NCBI GenBank assembly: GCA_913776615.1
Contig: CAJYPK010000019.1
Coordinates: forward strand, 124,001-188,000
Source: an uncultured Hymenobacter sp.
GTDB taxonomy: Bacteria > Bacteroidota > Bacteroidia > Cytophagales > Hymenobacteraceae
DNA length: 64,000 bases
Reading direction: 5' to 3'
The notes below the pieces were generated by a model, which ran no database searches, was not told the DNA's origin, and was given only the letters and a program-made list of their open reading frames with translations. Position 1 is the stretch's first letter. Each line of letters opens with the position of its first letter. This document shows, one piece after another, positions 56,708-64,000 of the stretch. The position numbers were made by a program, and so were the translations under genes.

Positions 56708-58171
56708 TTAGAATTGAAAATAAATAAATTGGCTGCTGCCGAAAACGCCCAGGTACAGCAGCGCCAGCAGTAGCCCCGCGTAGCCAACCCAACGCCCGGC
56801 GCTGGGCCAGCCCGCCAGCCACGCGGCTACCGAGCCGCGCTCGGCACGGTAGTCTACCAGGGCCAGTACTGCGGTGGCACCCGCTGCCACCAGTAGCTCG
56901 GCGGCGAAATGCCGGCCCAGTCCGGCCAGTGCCGTGGGCAGTTGGGCAGTGGGATGACCCCAGCCGCTAAACAGGTGGGTGGCGATGTAAAAGGCATCGG
57001 GCAGGGTGTTGGCGCGGAAGAATATCCAGGCGTAGGCGACGAGCGCGAGGGTAAGGGCAGTGCCCAGTGCCTGCTGAAAGCGGGGCCGGGCAGTGAGCCC
57101 CAGCCAGCGCCCCAGCGCGGTGCGGGCCGGGGCCGATAGACTTTCGGCCACTAAATAAAAGCCGTGCAGAGCGCCCCAGAGAACAAACGTCCAACTGGCC
57201 CCGTGCCACAGGCCGCTGAGAAAGAATACGACGAGAACATTGAGCTGGGTACGGGCCTTGCCCGCCCGGCTGCCTCCTAGTGGGATGTACACATAGTCGC
57301 GAAACCACCCAGAGAGCGACATGTGCCAGCGCCGCCAAAAGTCACCCACCGACGTAGCCAGGTAAGGCTGTCGAAAATTGAGTACCAGGTGGTACCCCAG
57401 CACCCGCGCCGCGCCGCGCGCCAAGTCGGTATAGCCCGAAAAGTCGGCGTAAATCTGCACTGTAAACGCGGCGACGCCCAGTAGCAGCGGCAAGCCCGCG
57501 AAGCGCTGCGGGTGGTCGAATACCGGGTTGGCTAGCAAAGCCAGCCGGTCGGCAATTACCACTTTTTTGAACATGCCCCAGGCCATGAGCCGCAGCCCAC
57601 TGGCCACCCGGCCGTAGTCGAAGCCGTGGGGCTGGCGCAGCTGCGGCAGCATCTGGGCACCGCGCTCGATGGGGCCAGCTACGAGCTGCGGCCAGAAAGC
57701 CACGAACAGGGCGAAGCGCCCCAGATGCTGCTCGGCCTGCAGCCGGCCCTGGTATACATCCACGATGTAGGCTACCGACTGAAACGTATAAAATGATACC
57801 CCTACCGGGAGGGCCAACGCCAACGTGGGCGCGGCCAGCGGCAGGTGCAGGGCGGCGGCCAGCGCCGCCGTGGTATCGCTAAAAAAGTTGAAGTATTTGA
57901 AAATGAATAAGGTGCCTAAGTTGCTGGCTAAGCTCAGGTAGAGCCAGGGACGGCGCTGCGTAGGCGTGGACAGCCGGCTCATGCGCACGCCACTGTAGTA
58001 GTCGAGCAGCGTAGTGCCGGCCAGCAGCAGCCCGTACGCCGGCTTCCAGCTCAGGTAGAAATAATAGCTCGATACCAGTAGCAGCGGCGCCCGCCAGCGC
58101 GTCGGCAGGCCGAAATACAGCCCAATGACAACCGGAAAGAAGACAAGAAAGTGAAGCGAGTTGAACAGCAT
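56708..58171 (-). CDS. MBOAT family O-acyltransferase
   Basis: This 487-residue multi-pass membrane protein has about ten hydrophobic helices. MBOAT landmarks are WHMSLSGWFRDYVYIPLGGS and FFLSGLWHGASWTFVLWGAL, with the catalytic His in LWHGAS. LHFLVFFPVVIGLYFGLPTR and AGPIERGAQMLPQL match AlgI-like members. It passes an acyl group, probably acetyl, across the membrane for the SGNH partner to attach to a surface glycan. The two form a unit, but no glycan gene cluster is adjacent. Confidence 0.92.
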   Translation of the reverse strand: MLFNSLHFLVFFPVVIGLYFGLPTRWRAPLLLVSSYYFYLSWKPAYGLLLAGTTLLDYYSGVRMSRLSTPTQRRPWLYLSLASNLGTLFIFKYFNFFSDTTAALAAALHLPLAAPTLALALPVGVSFYTFQSVAYIVDVYQGRLQAEQHLGRFALFVAFWPQLVAGPIERGAQMLPQLRQPHGFDYGRVASGLRLMAWGMFKKVVIADRLALLANPVFDHPQRFAGLPLLLGVAAFTVQIYADFSGYTDLARGAARVLGYHLVLNFRQPYLATSVGDFWRRWHMSLSGWFRDYVYIPLGGSRAGKARTQLNVLVVFFLSGLWHGASWTFVLWGALHGFYLVAESLSAPARTALGRWLGLTARPRFQQALGTALTLALVAYAWIFFRANTLPDAFYIATHLFSGWGHPTAQLPTALAGLGRHFAAELLVAAGATAVLALVDYRAERGSVAAWLAGWPSAGRWVGYAGLLLALLYLGVFGSSQFIYFQF

Positions 58172-58200
58172 GAGCTCGCAAAGGTCGGCACGGGCAGGTC

Positions 58201-58262
58201 GGATAAGCTTTAGGTCGGCCGACCCGGAATACTCTTGGCGGCGAACAAGCTAAAGCTTATCC
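58201..58262. repeat. Palindrome related to family D, upstream of ispH
   Basis: GGATAAGCTTTAG (58201-58213) and CTAAAGCTTATCC (58250-58262) are perfect mirrors, with an inner 12-bp palindrome GGTCGGCCGACC (58213-58224). A TACCTTTG element (58270-58277) follows eight bases later, so the hairpin adjoins the ispH promoter. Confidence 0.75.
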
Positions 58263-58269
58263 TACTTCG

Positions 58270-58277
58270 TACCTTTG
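58270..58277 (+). promoter_or_regulatory. -7 element for ispH
   Basis: TACCTTTG is an exact TAnnTTTG, 45 bases before the ispH ATG. There is no TTG at the expected -33 distance; that place is taken by the palindrome. Confidence 0.5.
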
Positions 58278-58321
58278 CGGGCCGCGAACCTAAGGGACCA
58301 GCGCGGAGTTTAATAGCTATT

Positions 58322-59209
58322 ATGCAGGTAACCATCGATAAAAACTCTGGCTATTGCTTCGGGGTGGAATTTGCCATCCAGATGGCGGAGGATGAGCTCA
58401 GCCACAGCGACGACCATACGCTGTATTGCCTCGGTGATATCGTGCATAACCGGATGGAGGTGGAGCGCTTGCACAAGCAGGGCCTGCGGGTGATAGACCG
58501 CGAGCAACTGGGTACGCTGCACGACTGCAAGGTGCTTATCCGGGCCCACGGCGAGCCGCCCGAAACGTATCAGCTGGCCCTGCAAAACAATCTGGAGCTC
58601 ATCGACGCCAGTTGCCCGGTGGTGCTCAAGCTGCAAAATCGGGTGAAGCACGCTTTTGACACCAGCCAGCGCGACAACGGCCAAATCGTGATTTATGGCC
58701 AGCCCGGCCACGCCGAGGTTATCGGCCTCACCGGCCAGACGCGCAACCAGGCCATTATCGTAATGCACGAGGCCGACCTGGATCAGATTGATTTCTCGCG
58801 GCCCGTCACGCTCTTCAGCCAGACTACCAAGAGCACGGCGGGTTTTTACAAGATGAAGGCGCTCATCGAAGCCCGCATTGCGGCGGCCGGCGGCGCGCTC
58901 GAAAGCTTCGATGCCAACGATAGTATTTGCCGGCAAGTGAGTAACCGCGAGCCGCAACTCGCCCGCTTCGCCCAAGAGCACGATGTAATTTTATTCGTGA
59001 GCGGCCGCAAAAGCTCCAACGGCAAGGCGCTGTTTACGGTAGTGAACGGGGTGAACCCGCGCAGCTATTTCATTGAAAATGAAAACGAGCTGCAAGACGA
59101 ATGGCTGGCCGGTGCCAATTCGGTCGGCATTTGCGGGGCTACCAGTACGCCGCTGTGGCTCATGCGCCAAGTGGCCGAGCGCGTAGAAGGTATGAGCGTT
59201 GTAGCGTAA
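58322..59209 (+). CDS. ispH: 4-hydroxy-3-methylbut-2-enyl diphosphate reductase
   Basis: The ATG at 58322 gives 295 residues. IspH makes IPP and DMAPP in the MEP pathway. Cluster-ligand cysteines are Cys12 (SGYCFGVEFAIQMA), Cys in LELIDASCPVVLKLQNRV, and Cys in ANDSICRQVSNREPQLARF. The His/Glu substrate site is in VLIRAHGEPPETYQLAL. GICGATSTPLWLM lies near the end. An upstream frame from 58235 lies in the repeat and promoter region and is not likely. The stop TAA is part of a palindromic repeat. Confidence 0.95.
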   Translation: MQVTIDKNSGYCFGVEFAIQMAEDELSHSDDHTLYCLGDIVHNRMEVERLHKQGLRVIDREQLGTLHDCKVLIRAHGEPPETYQLALQNNLELIDASCPVVLKLQNRVKHAFDTSQRDNGQIVIYGQPGHAEVIGLTGQTRNQAIIVMHEADLDQIDFSRPVTLFSQTTKSTAGFYKMKALIEARIAAAGGALESFDANDSICRQVSNREPQLARFAQEHDVILFVSGRKSSNGKALFTVVNGVNPRSYFIENENELQDEWLAGANSVGICGATSTPLWLMRQVAERVEGMSVVA

Positions 59210-59295
59210 GCTTCGGCTTGCGAGTGGGCGCAGCGAGCAACTACGTAAGGCGGCGTCCGCTTACGCTGCGCTCGCCGCCAGCCAAAGCTTACGCT
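59203..59295. repeat. Palindromic repeat family D, 93 bp, at two stop codons
   Basis: AGCGTAAGCTTCGGCTTGCG on the left is mirrored on the right to 59295. The ispH stop (59207-59209) and the macrodomain gene stop (59289-59291, minus) lie at matching places in the two arms, each from the word GCGTAAGCTT. Confidence 0.88.
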
Positions 59296-59819
59296 ATTTG
59301 CTGCTCGTATAGCTGTTGGGTTTCGGCGTCGAACGCCACCAGAACTATCTCGTGCGGATACTCGTGGCTAGCCAGCCACTGCTGCGCCTCGCGCACGGCG
59401 ATGACCGCGGCCTCACCTTTAGGGTAGCCGTAAATACCCGTGCTGATGCCGGGGAAGGCCACGGAGGGTAATTGGTGTTCCAGGGCCAGCCGTAGGCTGT
59501 TGCGGTAGCAGTTGGCTAATAATTCGGGCTCGCCCTTGTGGCCGCCATTCCAGACGGGGCCGACGGTGTGAATGACGTGGGCCGCCGGCAGTTGCCCGCC
59601 GGTAGTAATGACAGCCTCGCCAGTTTTGCAGCCGCCCTGCCGCGCCCGGATGCGCTGGCACTCCGCCAGTAGCTGCGGGCCGGCGGCGCGGTGAATGGCT
59701 CCGTCGACACCCCCGCCGCCGAGCAGGGAAGAATTGGCCGCGTTAACGATGGCGGCGACGGGGAGCTTGGTAATATCGCCCCGCACAATGCGCAGGCGGG
59801 AGGAAGAAGGGCTGGACAT
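59289..59819 (-). CDS. Macrodomain O-acetyl-ADP-ribose deacetylase
   Basis: The product has 176 residues, a single macrodomain of the YmdB/MacroD type. Landmarks are [40 protein letters not shown] and [20 protein letters not shown]. These enzymes remove ADP-ribose or deacetylate O-acetyl-ADP-ribose. No sirtuin or ADP-ribosyltransferase gene is nearby. It is convergent with ispH, and the two stop codons lie in one palindrome. Confidence 0.95.
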   Translation of the reverse strand: MSSPSSSRLRIVRGDITKLPVAAIVNAANSSLLGGGGVDGAIHRAAGPQLLAECQRIRARQGGCKTGEAVITTGGQLPAAHVIHTVGPVWNGGHKGEPELLANCYRNSLRLALEHQLPSVAFPGISTGIYGYPKGEAAVIAVREAQQWLASHEYPHEIVLVAFDAETQQLYEQQIA

Positions 59820-59940
59820 GCCTGCGTGAGCTGGGTGAATAGAAATCGCAATGATGCGCCCGGGACCGGATTTTTACCGTTTGGGGCCGGAAAATTACCG
59901 CTTGGGTGAGCGCAAATTGCGGACGGGCAGGGTGAAAACC

Positions 59941-59948
59941 TACATTTG
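59941..59948 (+). promoter_or_regulatory. -7 element for the 2TM-domain gene
   Basis: TACATTTG is an exact TAnnTTTG, 37 bases before the ATG at 59985. Confidence 0.5.
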
Positions 59949-59984
59949 ATCATTCCTTCCAATCACCGCCAACTCTTCCCCGCC

Positions 59985-60311
59985 ATGCAGCCCCTCCGCC
60001 CCGCCTCCGCCGCCGATGCCACCCGCGACCAGCGCCTCTGGCAGATTGCCAAAGCCCGCACCAAATTTCAGAGTCATTTGGTAACGTACCTGCTCGTCAA
60101 TGCCGGGCTATGGCTGCTGTGGGCCTTTACCTCCCAAACGTACGAGTCCCGGCACCACGTCGATTTCTTGCCCTGGCCCATCTGGTCGACCGTATTTTGG
60201 GGCGTGGCCGTGGTGGCGCAGGGCCTGGCCGCCTATGGCAACCTCAACCGGGGCGAGCGCACCCAGCGCGAGTACGAGCGCCTGCGCGCTAAGGCCGACT
60301 ACGGGGCGTAG
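59985..60311 (+). CDS. 2TM domain protein
   Basis: The product has 108 residues with two membrane helices: FQSHLVTYLLVNAGLWLLWA and WPIWSTVFWGVAVVAQGLAA. A charged C-terminal helix (GERTQREYERLRAKADYG) follows. This matches the small 2TM domain seen alone or fused to histidine kinases in Bacteroidota. Function is unknown. It is preceded by a good -7 element. Confidence 0.85.
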   Translation: MQPLRPASAADATRDQRLWQIAKARTKFQSHLVTYLLVNAGLWLLWAFTSQTYESRHHVDFLPWPIWSTVFWGVAVVAQGLAAYGNLNRGERTQREYERLRAKADYGA

Positions 60312-60388
60312 GCTATGAGCGATGAGGCGGCCCTCGGCCCGTCAGGGCGGCGGCGTGTATCTTGCCAGCCCACTGGCACCAAGCCGAC

Positions 60389-60417
60389 TCACAATTCGCA
60401 ACTCACAATTCACACCT
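60389..60417. repeat. Short direct repeats of ACTCACAATTC
   Basis: ACTCACAATTCGCAACTCAC and following words repeat just before the ATG at 60423. There is no mirrored arm nearby. Confidence 0.55.
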
Positions 60418-60422
60418 AGTGC

Positions 60423-60935
60423 ATGAAGCCGCGCCCCGTCAAACGCCTGCTTGGTCGCCGCGAACTGATTGACTTGCCTGCCCTGGGTCTGCGGGGCGTG
60501 GTGGCCAAAGTGGATACCGGGGCCTACACCAGCGCTATCCACTGCGCCGACCTGCACCTCGAAGCCGACCCGGCCACCGGCGAGCCCGTGCTGCACGTGC
60601 GCCTGCTCGACCCCGAGCACCCCGCCACCGACGGCCAGCCGCTGGCCTTTCGCGAGTTTGCCCAGCGGCACATCCGCTCCTCCAATGGCGAGGTGCAAGC
60701 TCGCTACGTTATTCGCACCGTGGTGCGGCTCTATGGCGAAGACTTCAGCACCGAGTTCTCGCTGGCCGACCGCTCCGACCTCAAACACCCCGTACTGCTG
60801 GGGCGCTCGTTGCTGCGGCAGGGCCGCTTCGTGGTCGATGTGGCGCAGCGCGAGCTATCGTATAAGGCTGAGCGCCGGGCTGCTGCGCAAGCATCTCACC
60901 CCATTGCTGCGGCCGATGGGCCAGTTCGGACGTAG
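60423..60935 (+). CDS. RimK-associated retropepsin-like zinc/ATP protease family (RimB-like)
   Basis: The product has 170 residues. The aspartyl-protease-like motif is VVAKVDTGAYTSAIHCADLH with Asp31, and the second block is RSDLKHPVLLGRSLLRQGRF with a hydrophobic-hydrophobic-Gly turn. The family (formerly called ATP-dependent zinc protease) commonly accompanies rimK, and in Pseudomonas RimB processes RpsF modified by RimK. A gap of 122 bases leads to rimK on the same strand. Confidence 0.88.
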   Translation: MKPRPVKRLLGRRELIDLPALGLRGVVAKVDTGAYTSAIHCADLHLEADPATGEPVLHVRLLDPEHPATDGQPLAFREFAQRHIRSSNGEVQARYVIRTVVRLYGEDFSTEFSLADRSDLKHPVLLGRSLLRQGRFVVDVAQRELSYKAERRAAAQASHPIAAADGPVRT

Positions 60936-61057
60936 CTTGGTGGTAGAATTCGGAAAAAATCAAATTTCGACACGCTGAATAGTGCTGGTCTTGGGTAGGC
61001 TCACCGGCCTCGCCCCGTCCGCGCTGGCTCATCCGGGCCGCTGCCTTCCCCAACGTT

Positions 61058-62002
61058 ATGAAACTGGCTATTCTTTCGCGCGAGCCGCAGTCGTACTCCA
61101 CCAAACGGCTAGTCGCGGCGGCAGTCGAGCGCGGCCACGAGGCGCAGGTGCTCGACCACCTGCGCTGCAACCTGGTGCTGGAAAAGGGCCAGCCCAGCAT
61201 CCTCTACCGGGGGCAGTTGCTGGAGCGCCCCGACGCCATTATTCCGCGCATCGGGGCCTCGGTCACGTTTTACGGCACGGCCGTGGTGCGGCAGTTCGAG
61301 ATGATGAAAGTGCGCACGGCCGTGGACAGCCAGGCCATCGTGCGCTCGCGCGACAAGCTCCGCTCGATGCAAATCCTGAGCCGCGCCGGCGTGGGGATGC
61401 CCAAAACGGCCTTCACCAACGACACCGACGAGTTGCCCGCCCTCATCGAGCACGTGGGCGGCGCGCCCGTCATCATCAAGCTCCTCGAAGGCACCCAGGG
61501 CCTGGGCGTGGTACTGGCCGAGAGCGCTAAGGCCGCCCAGTCGGTTATCGAGGCATTTCACAACCTCAAGGCCCGCATCCTGGTGCAGGAATTTATCGGC
61601 GAGGCCAAGGGGGCGGACGTGCGCGCCTTCGTCGTCGATGGCGAGGTGGTAGGCGCCATGCGCCGCCAGGGTAAGGAGGGCGAGTTCCGGTCCAACCTGC
61701 ACCGGGGCGGCACCGGTACGCTCGTCAAGCTCAGCCGGGCCGAGAAGGCGGCGGCTTTGCTGGCCACCAAGGCCCTGGGCCTGGGCGTGGCGGGGGTCGA
61801 CATGCTGCAAAGCAAGCGCGGTCCGCTGGTGTTGGAAGTCAATTCCTCGCCCGGCCTCGAAGGCATTGAGAAAGCAACCGGCCTCGACATTGCCGGCCGC
61901 ATCATCGACTACACCGCCGCCCTCACCCTGCGCAAGCGCGGCGGCAAGACCAAGCCCAAGCGGAAAAAAGTCACGCCCGAAGCGCCCGCCGAGGAGGCGT
62001 AG
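61058..62002 (+). CDS. rimK: Ribosomal protein S6 glutamate ligase RimK
   Basis: This 314-residue ATP-grasp enzyme begins [23 protein letters not shown]-binding blocks are [40 protein letters not shown] and [20 protein letters not shown] with the metal-binding Glu-x-Asn. It adds glutamate residues to ribosomal protein S6. The extra C-terminal Lys/Arg-rich tail ([20 protein letters not shown]) is outside the catalytic fold. The neighbours are the RimB-like protease and an AspA/AstE-like protein, a recurring trio. Confidence 0.95.
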   Translation: MKLAILSREPQSYSTKRLVAAAVERGHEAQVLDHLRCNLVLEKGQPSILYRGQLLERPDAIIPRIGASVTFYGTAVVRQFEMMKVRTAVDSQAIVRSRDKLRSMQILSRAGVGMPKTAFTNDTDELPALIEHVGGAPVIIKLLEGTQGLGVVLAESAKAAQSVIEAFHNLKARILVQEFIGEAKGADVRAFVVDGEVVGAMRRQGKEGEFRSNLHRGGTGTLVKLSRAEKAAALLATKALGLGVAGVDMLQSKRGPLVLEVNSSPGLEGIEKATGLDIAGRIIDYTAALTLRKRGGKTKPKRKKVTPEAPAEEA

Positions 62003-62105
62003 TCGTCGCCCGCGTCAGTTCCGGCAGGGTTCTTGAACAGTGCCGAGCTTACTTTGTGGTACTTACTCTGGTCAGTTGGGCGGGCGGCGCAGCGGGCTTT
62101 CGGCA

Positions 62106-63062
62106 ATGGCAATCGACAACTCCTTAGAATTGAATGGGCTGCGGATTCAGCCCGGCGAACGCGTGCTTACGCGGCTGGTAATTTCGCGGCTGCCCTCGGG
62201 TACGGTAATCGACGTACCAGTGCACGTAATCCGCTCGGCCGAGCCCGGCCCGGTGCTGCTGCTGATGGCGGGCATGCACGGCGACGAGGTAAACGGGATA
62301 GAGACTATTCGCCGGCTCATTCGCCGCGATTTGCTCCAGCCCACCCACGGTACCATCATCGCCATTCCCATTCTAAACATCTACGGCTTTCTCAATTTCA
62401 GCCGCGAGGTGCCCGATGGTAAGGATGTCAACCGCTCATTTCCGGGCCATCCGCGCGGCTCGCTGGCCAGCCGGGTAGCCCACCGTTTCATGCGCGAGAT
62501 CATGCCGCTGGTCGACTACGGTATTGATTTTCACACCGGCGGCGCGGCGCGGGCCAATCATCCGCAGCTGCGCTGCGTGCTGGGTGAGGACCCCGCCACC
62601 GACGCCCTGGCCGCCGCTTTTTGCGCCCCCTTCACGCTGCACGCCCGGCTGCGCACCGGTTCGCTGCGCGCTACGGCCCACGCGCTGGGCAAGCCCATCA
62701 TCGTGTACGAGACCGGCGAGAGCCTGCGCTTCGACGAGTTGGGAATCGAAGAAGCCATTGCGGGTACGCTACGGGTGCTGCACCACCTGGGCATGGGGGC
62801 CGAAGGTCCGCTGCCGGCGCACCCCAACGTGGTGTGCGGCCGCCACCGCTGGATGCGAGCGCGCTACGCCGGCTTGTTTCGGGCGCACGTAAAGCTGGGT
62901 GACTACGTCGAGAAAGGCCAGATTTTTGGCTCCATCGCCGACCCCTACGGCGAGCAGGCTGTGCGCCTGGAGTCTACCCTGGGGGGCTACGTTATTGGGC
63001 TCAACCACATGCCCGTGGTAAACCAAGGCGACGCGCTGCTACACGTGGCTGTGCCGGTGTAG
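62106..63062 (+). CDS. Succinylglutamate desuccinylase/aspartoacylase family protein
   Basis: The ATG at 62106 gives 318 residues. The zinc ligands lie in LMAGMHGDEVNGIETIRRLI (His and Glu) and VDYGIDFHTGGAARANHP (His). VPDGKDVNRSFPGHPRGSLA carries the carboxylate-binding Asn-Arg, and a C-terminal beta domain follows. The family removes acyl groups from amino acids or glutamyl chains. Lying next to rimK, it may act on glutamate tails of S6 or a related peptide, but this is inference. It starts 104 bases after rimK. The stop is followed after three bases by a short-word hairpin. Confidence 0.85.
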   Translation: MAIDNSLELNGLRIQPGERVLTRLVISRLPSGTVIDVPVHVIRSAEPGPVLLLMAGMHGDEVNGIETIRRLIRRDLLQPTHGTIIAIPILNIYGFLNFSREVPDGKDVNRSFPGHPRGSLASRVAHRFMREIMPLVDYGIDFHTGGAARANHPQLRCVLGEDPATDALAAAFCAPFTLHARLRTGSLRATAHALGKPIIVYETGESLRFDELGIEEAIAGTLRVLHHLGMGAEGPLPAHPNVVCGRHRWMRARYAGLFRAHVKLGDYVEKGQIFGSIADPYGEQAVRLESTLGGYVIGLNHMPVVNQGDALLHVAVPV

Positions 63063-63065
63063 TTT

Positions 63066-63133
63066 ATGGGTAATGGGTAATATTATAGATGGTGCTACCC
63101 ATTACCCATTACCTATTACCCATTACCTACTGC
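63066..63133. repeat. Inverted repeat of TAATGGG / CCCATTA words
   Basis: ATGGGTAATGGGTAATATTA on the left faces CTACCCATTACCCATTACCT on the right. It occupies the gap between the AspA-like and OmpH-like genes. Confidence 0.8.
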
Positions 63134-63162
63134 CCCCTCACCTCATTACCCATGCTCCGCTC

Positions 63163-63170
63163 TACCTTTG
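63163..63170 (+). promoter_or_regulatory. -7 element five bases before the OmpH-like gene
   Basis: TACCTTTG is an exact TAnnTTTG. CGAGC and then the ATG at 63176 follow, so the transcript would be leaderless or nearly so. Confidence 0.5.
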
Positions 63171-63175
63171 CGAGC

Positions 63176-63862
63176 ATGAAAAATCCTGCCCAACTAGTTT
63201 TTAATGCCGTGCTGCTGATTGCCGTAGCCGTGCTGTATTTTCTGCATTTCAACCAGCGGCCTGCCGCCAAGGCAGTACCGGCAGCGGTAGCTACTACCGA
63301 AGAAACAACTCCCGCCGACACCACGGCCAGCGCGCCCGCCACCGAGGAAGCCCCGGCCGAAACGCCCGCCGTCGCTGAGGTGCCCGCTGGCCCGGCGCCC
63401 GCCGCCGGCGCCATTGTGTACGTGGAGTCGGCCAAGCTGCTCGATGGCTACCAAGGTATGAAGGATGCCCGCCGCTCATTTGAGGCCAAGGCCAAAGGCT
63501 GGGAGCGCCAGAACCAGGCCCTCGTAAGCAGCTTCCGTAACGCCGTGGAGCAATACCAGAAAACGGCCGCTGGCCTCACGCCCGAGCAGCGTGCCGCTGC
63601 CGAGCAGCAGCTTCAGCAAAAGCAGCAGCAGGGAGCCGTAGAGCAGCAAAAAATTCAGGCTCAGGCTCAGGAAGCCGAGGGCAAGCTGACCCAGACGGTG
63701 CTCGAAAGCGTGAATAAAAAAGTAGAAGCCTATGGTAAAGCCCACGGCTACAAGATGATCCTCATTGCCGCGCCCAGCGGTACCATCGCCTACGGCGAAA
63801 AAGCGCTGGACGTAACCACGCCCGTACTGGCCTACCTCAACAGCGAATACCGCAAGAAATAA
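63176..63862 (+). CDS. OmpH/Skp-like periplasmic chaperone
   Basis: The ATG at 63176 gives 228 residues. An N-terminal anchor or signal (LVFNAVLLIAVAVLYFLHF) is followed by a long Ala/Pro/Glu/Thr-rich linker, then AIVYVESAKLLDGYQGMKDA. A coiled coil (QQLQQKQQQGAVEQQKIQAQ) and a terminal strand block (YKMILIAAPSGTIAYGEKAL) end it. This is the Skp fold, a holder of unfolded outer-membrane proteins, though here it may stay anchored to the inner membrane. No bam gene is adjacent. Confidence 0.88.
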   Translation: MKNPAQLVFNAVLLIAVAVLYFLHFNQRPAAKAVPAAVATTEETTPADTTASAPATEEAPAETPAVAEVPAGPAPAAGAIVYVESAKLLDGYQGMKDARRSFEAKAKGWERQNQALVSSFRNAVEQYQKTAAGLTPEQRAAAEQQLQQKQQQGAVEQQKIQAQAQEAEGKLTQTVLESVNKKVEAYGKAHGYKMILIAAPSGTIAYGEKALDVTTPVLAYLNSEYRKK

Positions 63863-63943
63863 GCTGCCGGAGCTAAAGCCCCGTCCGAATTAATGGTAGT
63901 GTCTAGGGGAAAAGCTGCCTAGCACATAGTTTAAAAAACGCCC

Positions 63944-63976
63944 GTCATGCTGAGCTTGCGAAGCATCTTATTACGT
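63944..63976. repeat. Family A repeat, partial, cut by window edge
   Basis: GTCATGCTGAGCTTGCGAAG is the left arm of family A; the mirrored part, if present, lies beyond the right edge. Confidence 0.7.
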
Positions 63977-64000
63977 TAGACTGATTTGTCCAAACGTGAT

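Overview
The window looks like a chromosomal segment of a GC-rich member of the Bacteroidota, most likely Hymenobacter or a close relative (Cytophagales). Four things support this. There is a gliding-motility lipoprotein gene (gldH) directly after a PSP1/RicT-type gene. There is a secreted subtilase with a type IX secretion C-terminal sorting domain. Many starts carry a Bacteroidota -7 promoter element (TAnnTTTG) and no Shine-Dalgarno sequence. TonB-dependent uptake genes are present. I saw no rRNA, tRNA, CRISPR array, prophage or complete insertion sequence.

Layout. 1-6.5 kb: a PRC-barrel gene cut by the left edge, a membrane-anchored protein, a PL1-type pectate lyase, uvrA, and a PIN-domain toxin-antitoxin pair. 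6.6-10.4 kb: an iron-type TonB receptor and a PepSY membrane protein behind two matching dyads. 10.4-17.6 kb: a complete trp operon in the order E-G-D-C-F-B-A on the minus strand, preceded by a promoter, a leader peptide with tandem Trp codons and an attenuator terminator. 17.6-25.9 kb: a CvfB-like protein, a TonB-type protein, an Omp85-like barrel, and a radical-SAM/DUF4130 DNA-repair pair separated by a hydrolase and a small gene, then an RfbD-like reductase. 26-31 kb: an MFS exporter, an AraC regulator, aldehyde dehydrogenase and DUF779. 31-40.8 kb: pbpC, birA, rsfS, ftsH, a LUD protein, lpxH, a secreted protein and a zinc alcohol dehydrogenase. 40.9-48.8 kb: a T9SS subtilase, an M57 metalloprotease, a PSP1 protein, gldH and a flavin disulfide reductase. 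49-60 kb: sucD, a PLP-dependent cysteine synthase/CBS, a response regulator, adenine deaminase, small secreted proteins, cmk, an SGNH/MBOAT acylation pair, ispH and a macrodomain protein. 60-64 kb: a RimK cluster (retropepsin-like protease, rimK, AspA/AstE-like protein) and an OmpH-like chaperone.

Most genes are housekeeping. The unusual content is between them. At least four families of palindromic repeats (called A-D here), plus hairpins built from short tandem words of about 7-25 nt, fill the intergenic spaces. In nine genes the stop codon itself lies inside such a repeat. At three convergent gene pairs each arm of the hairpin begins at the stop codon of one gene. One 77-bp family member sits in frame inside pbpC. 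The trp leader is a textbook attenuator in a phylum where this is little discussed. These are the points most worth checking.
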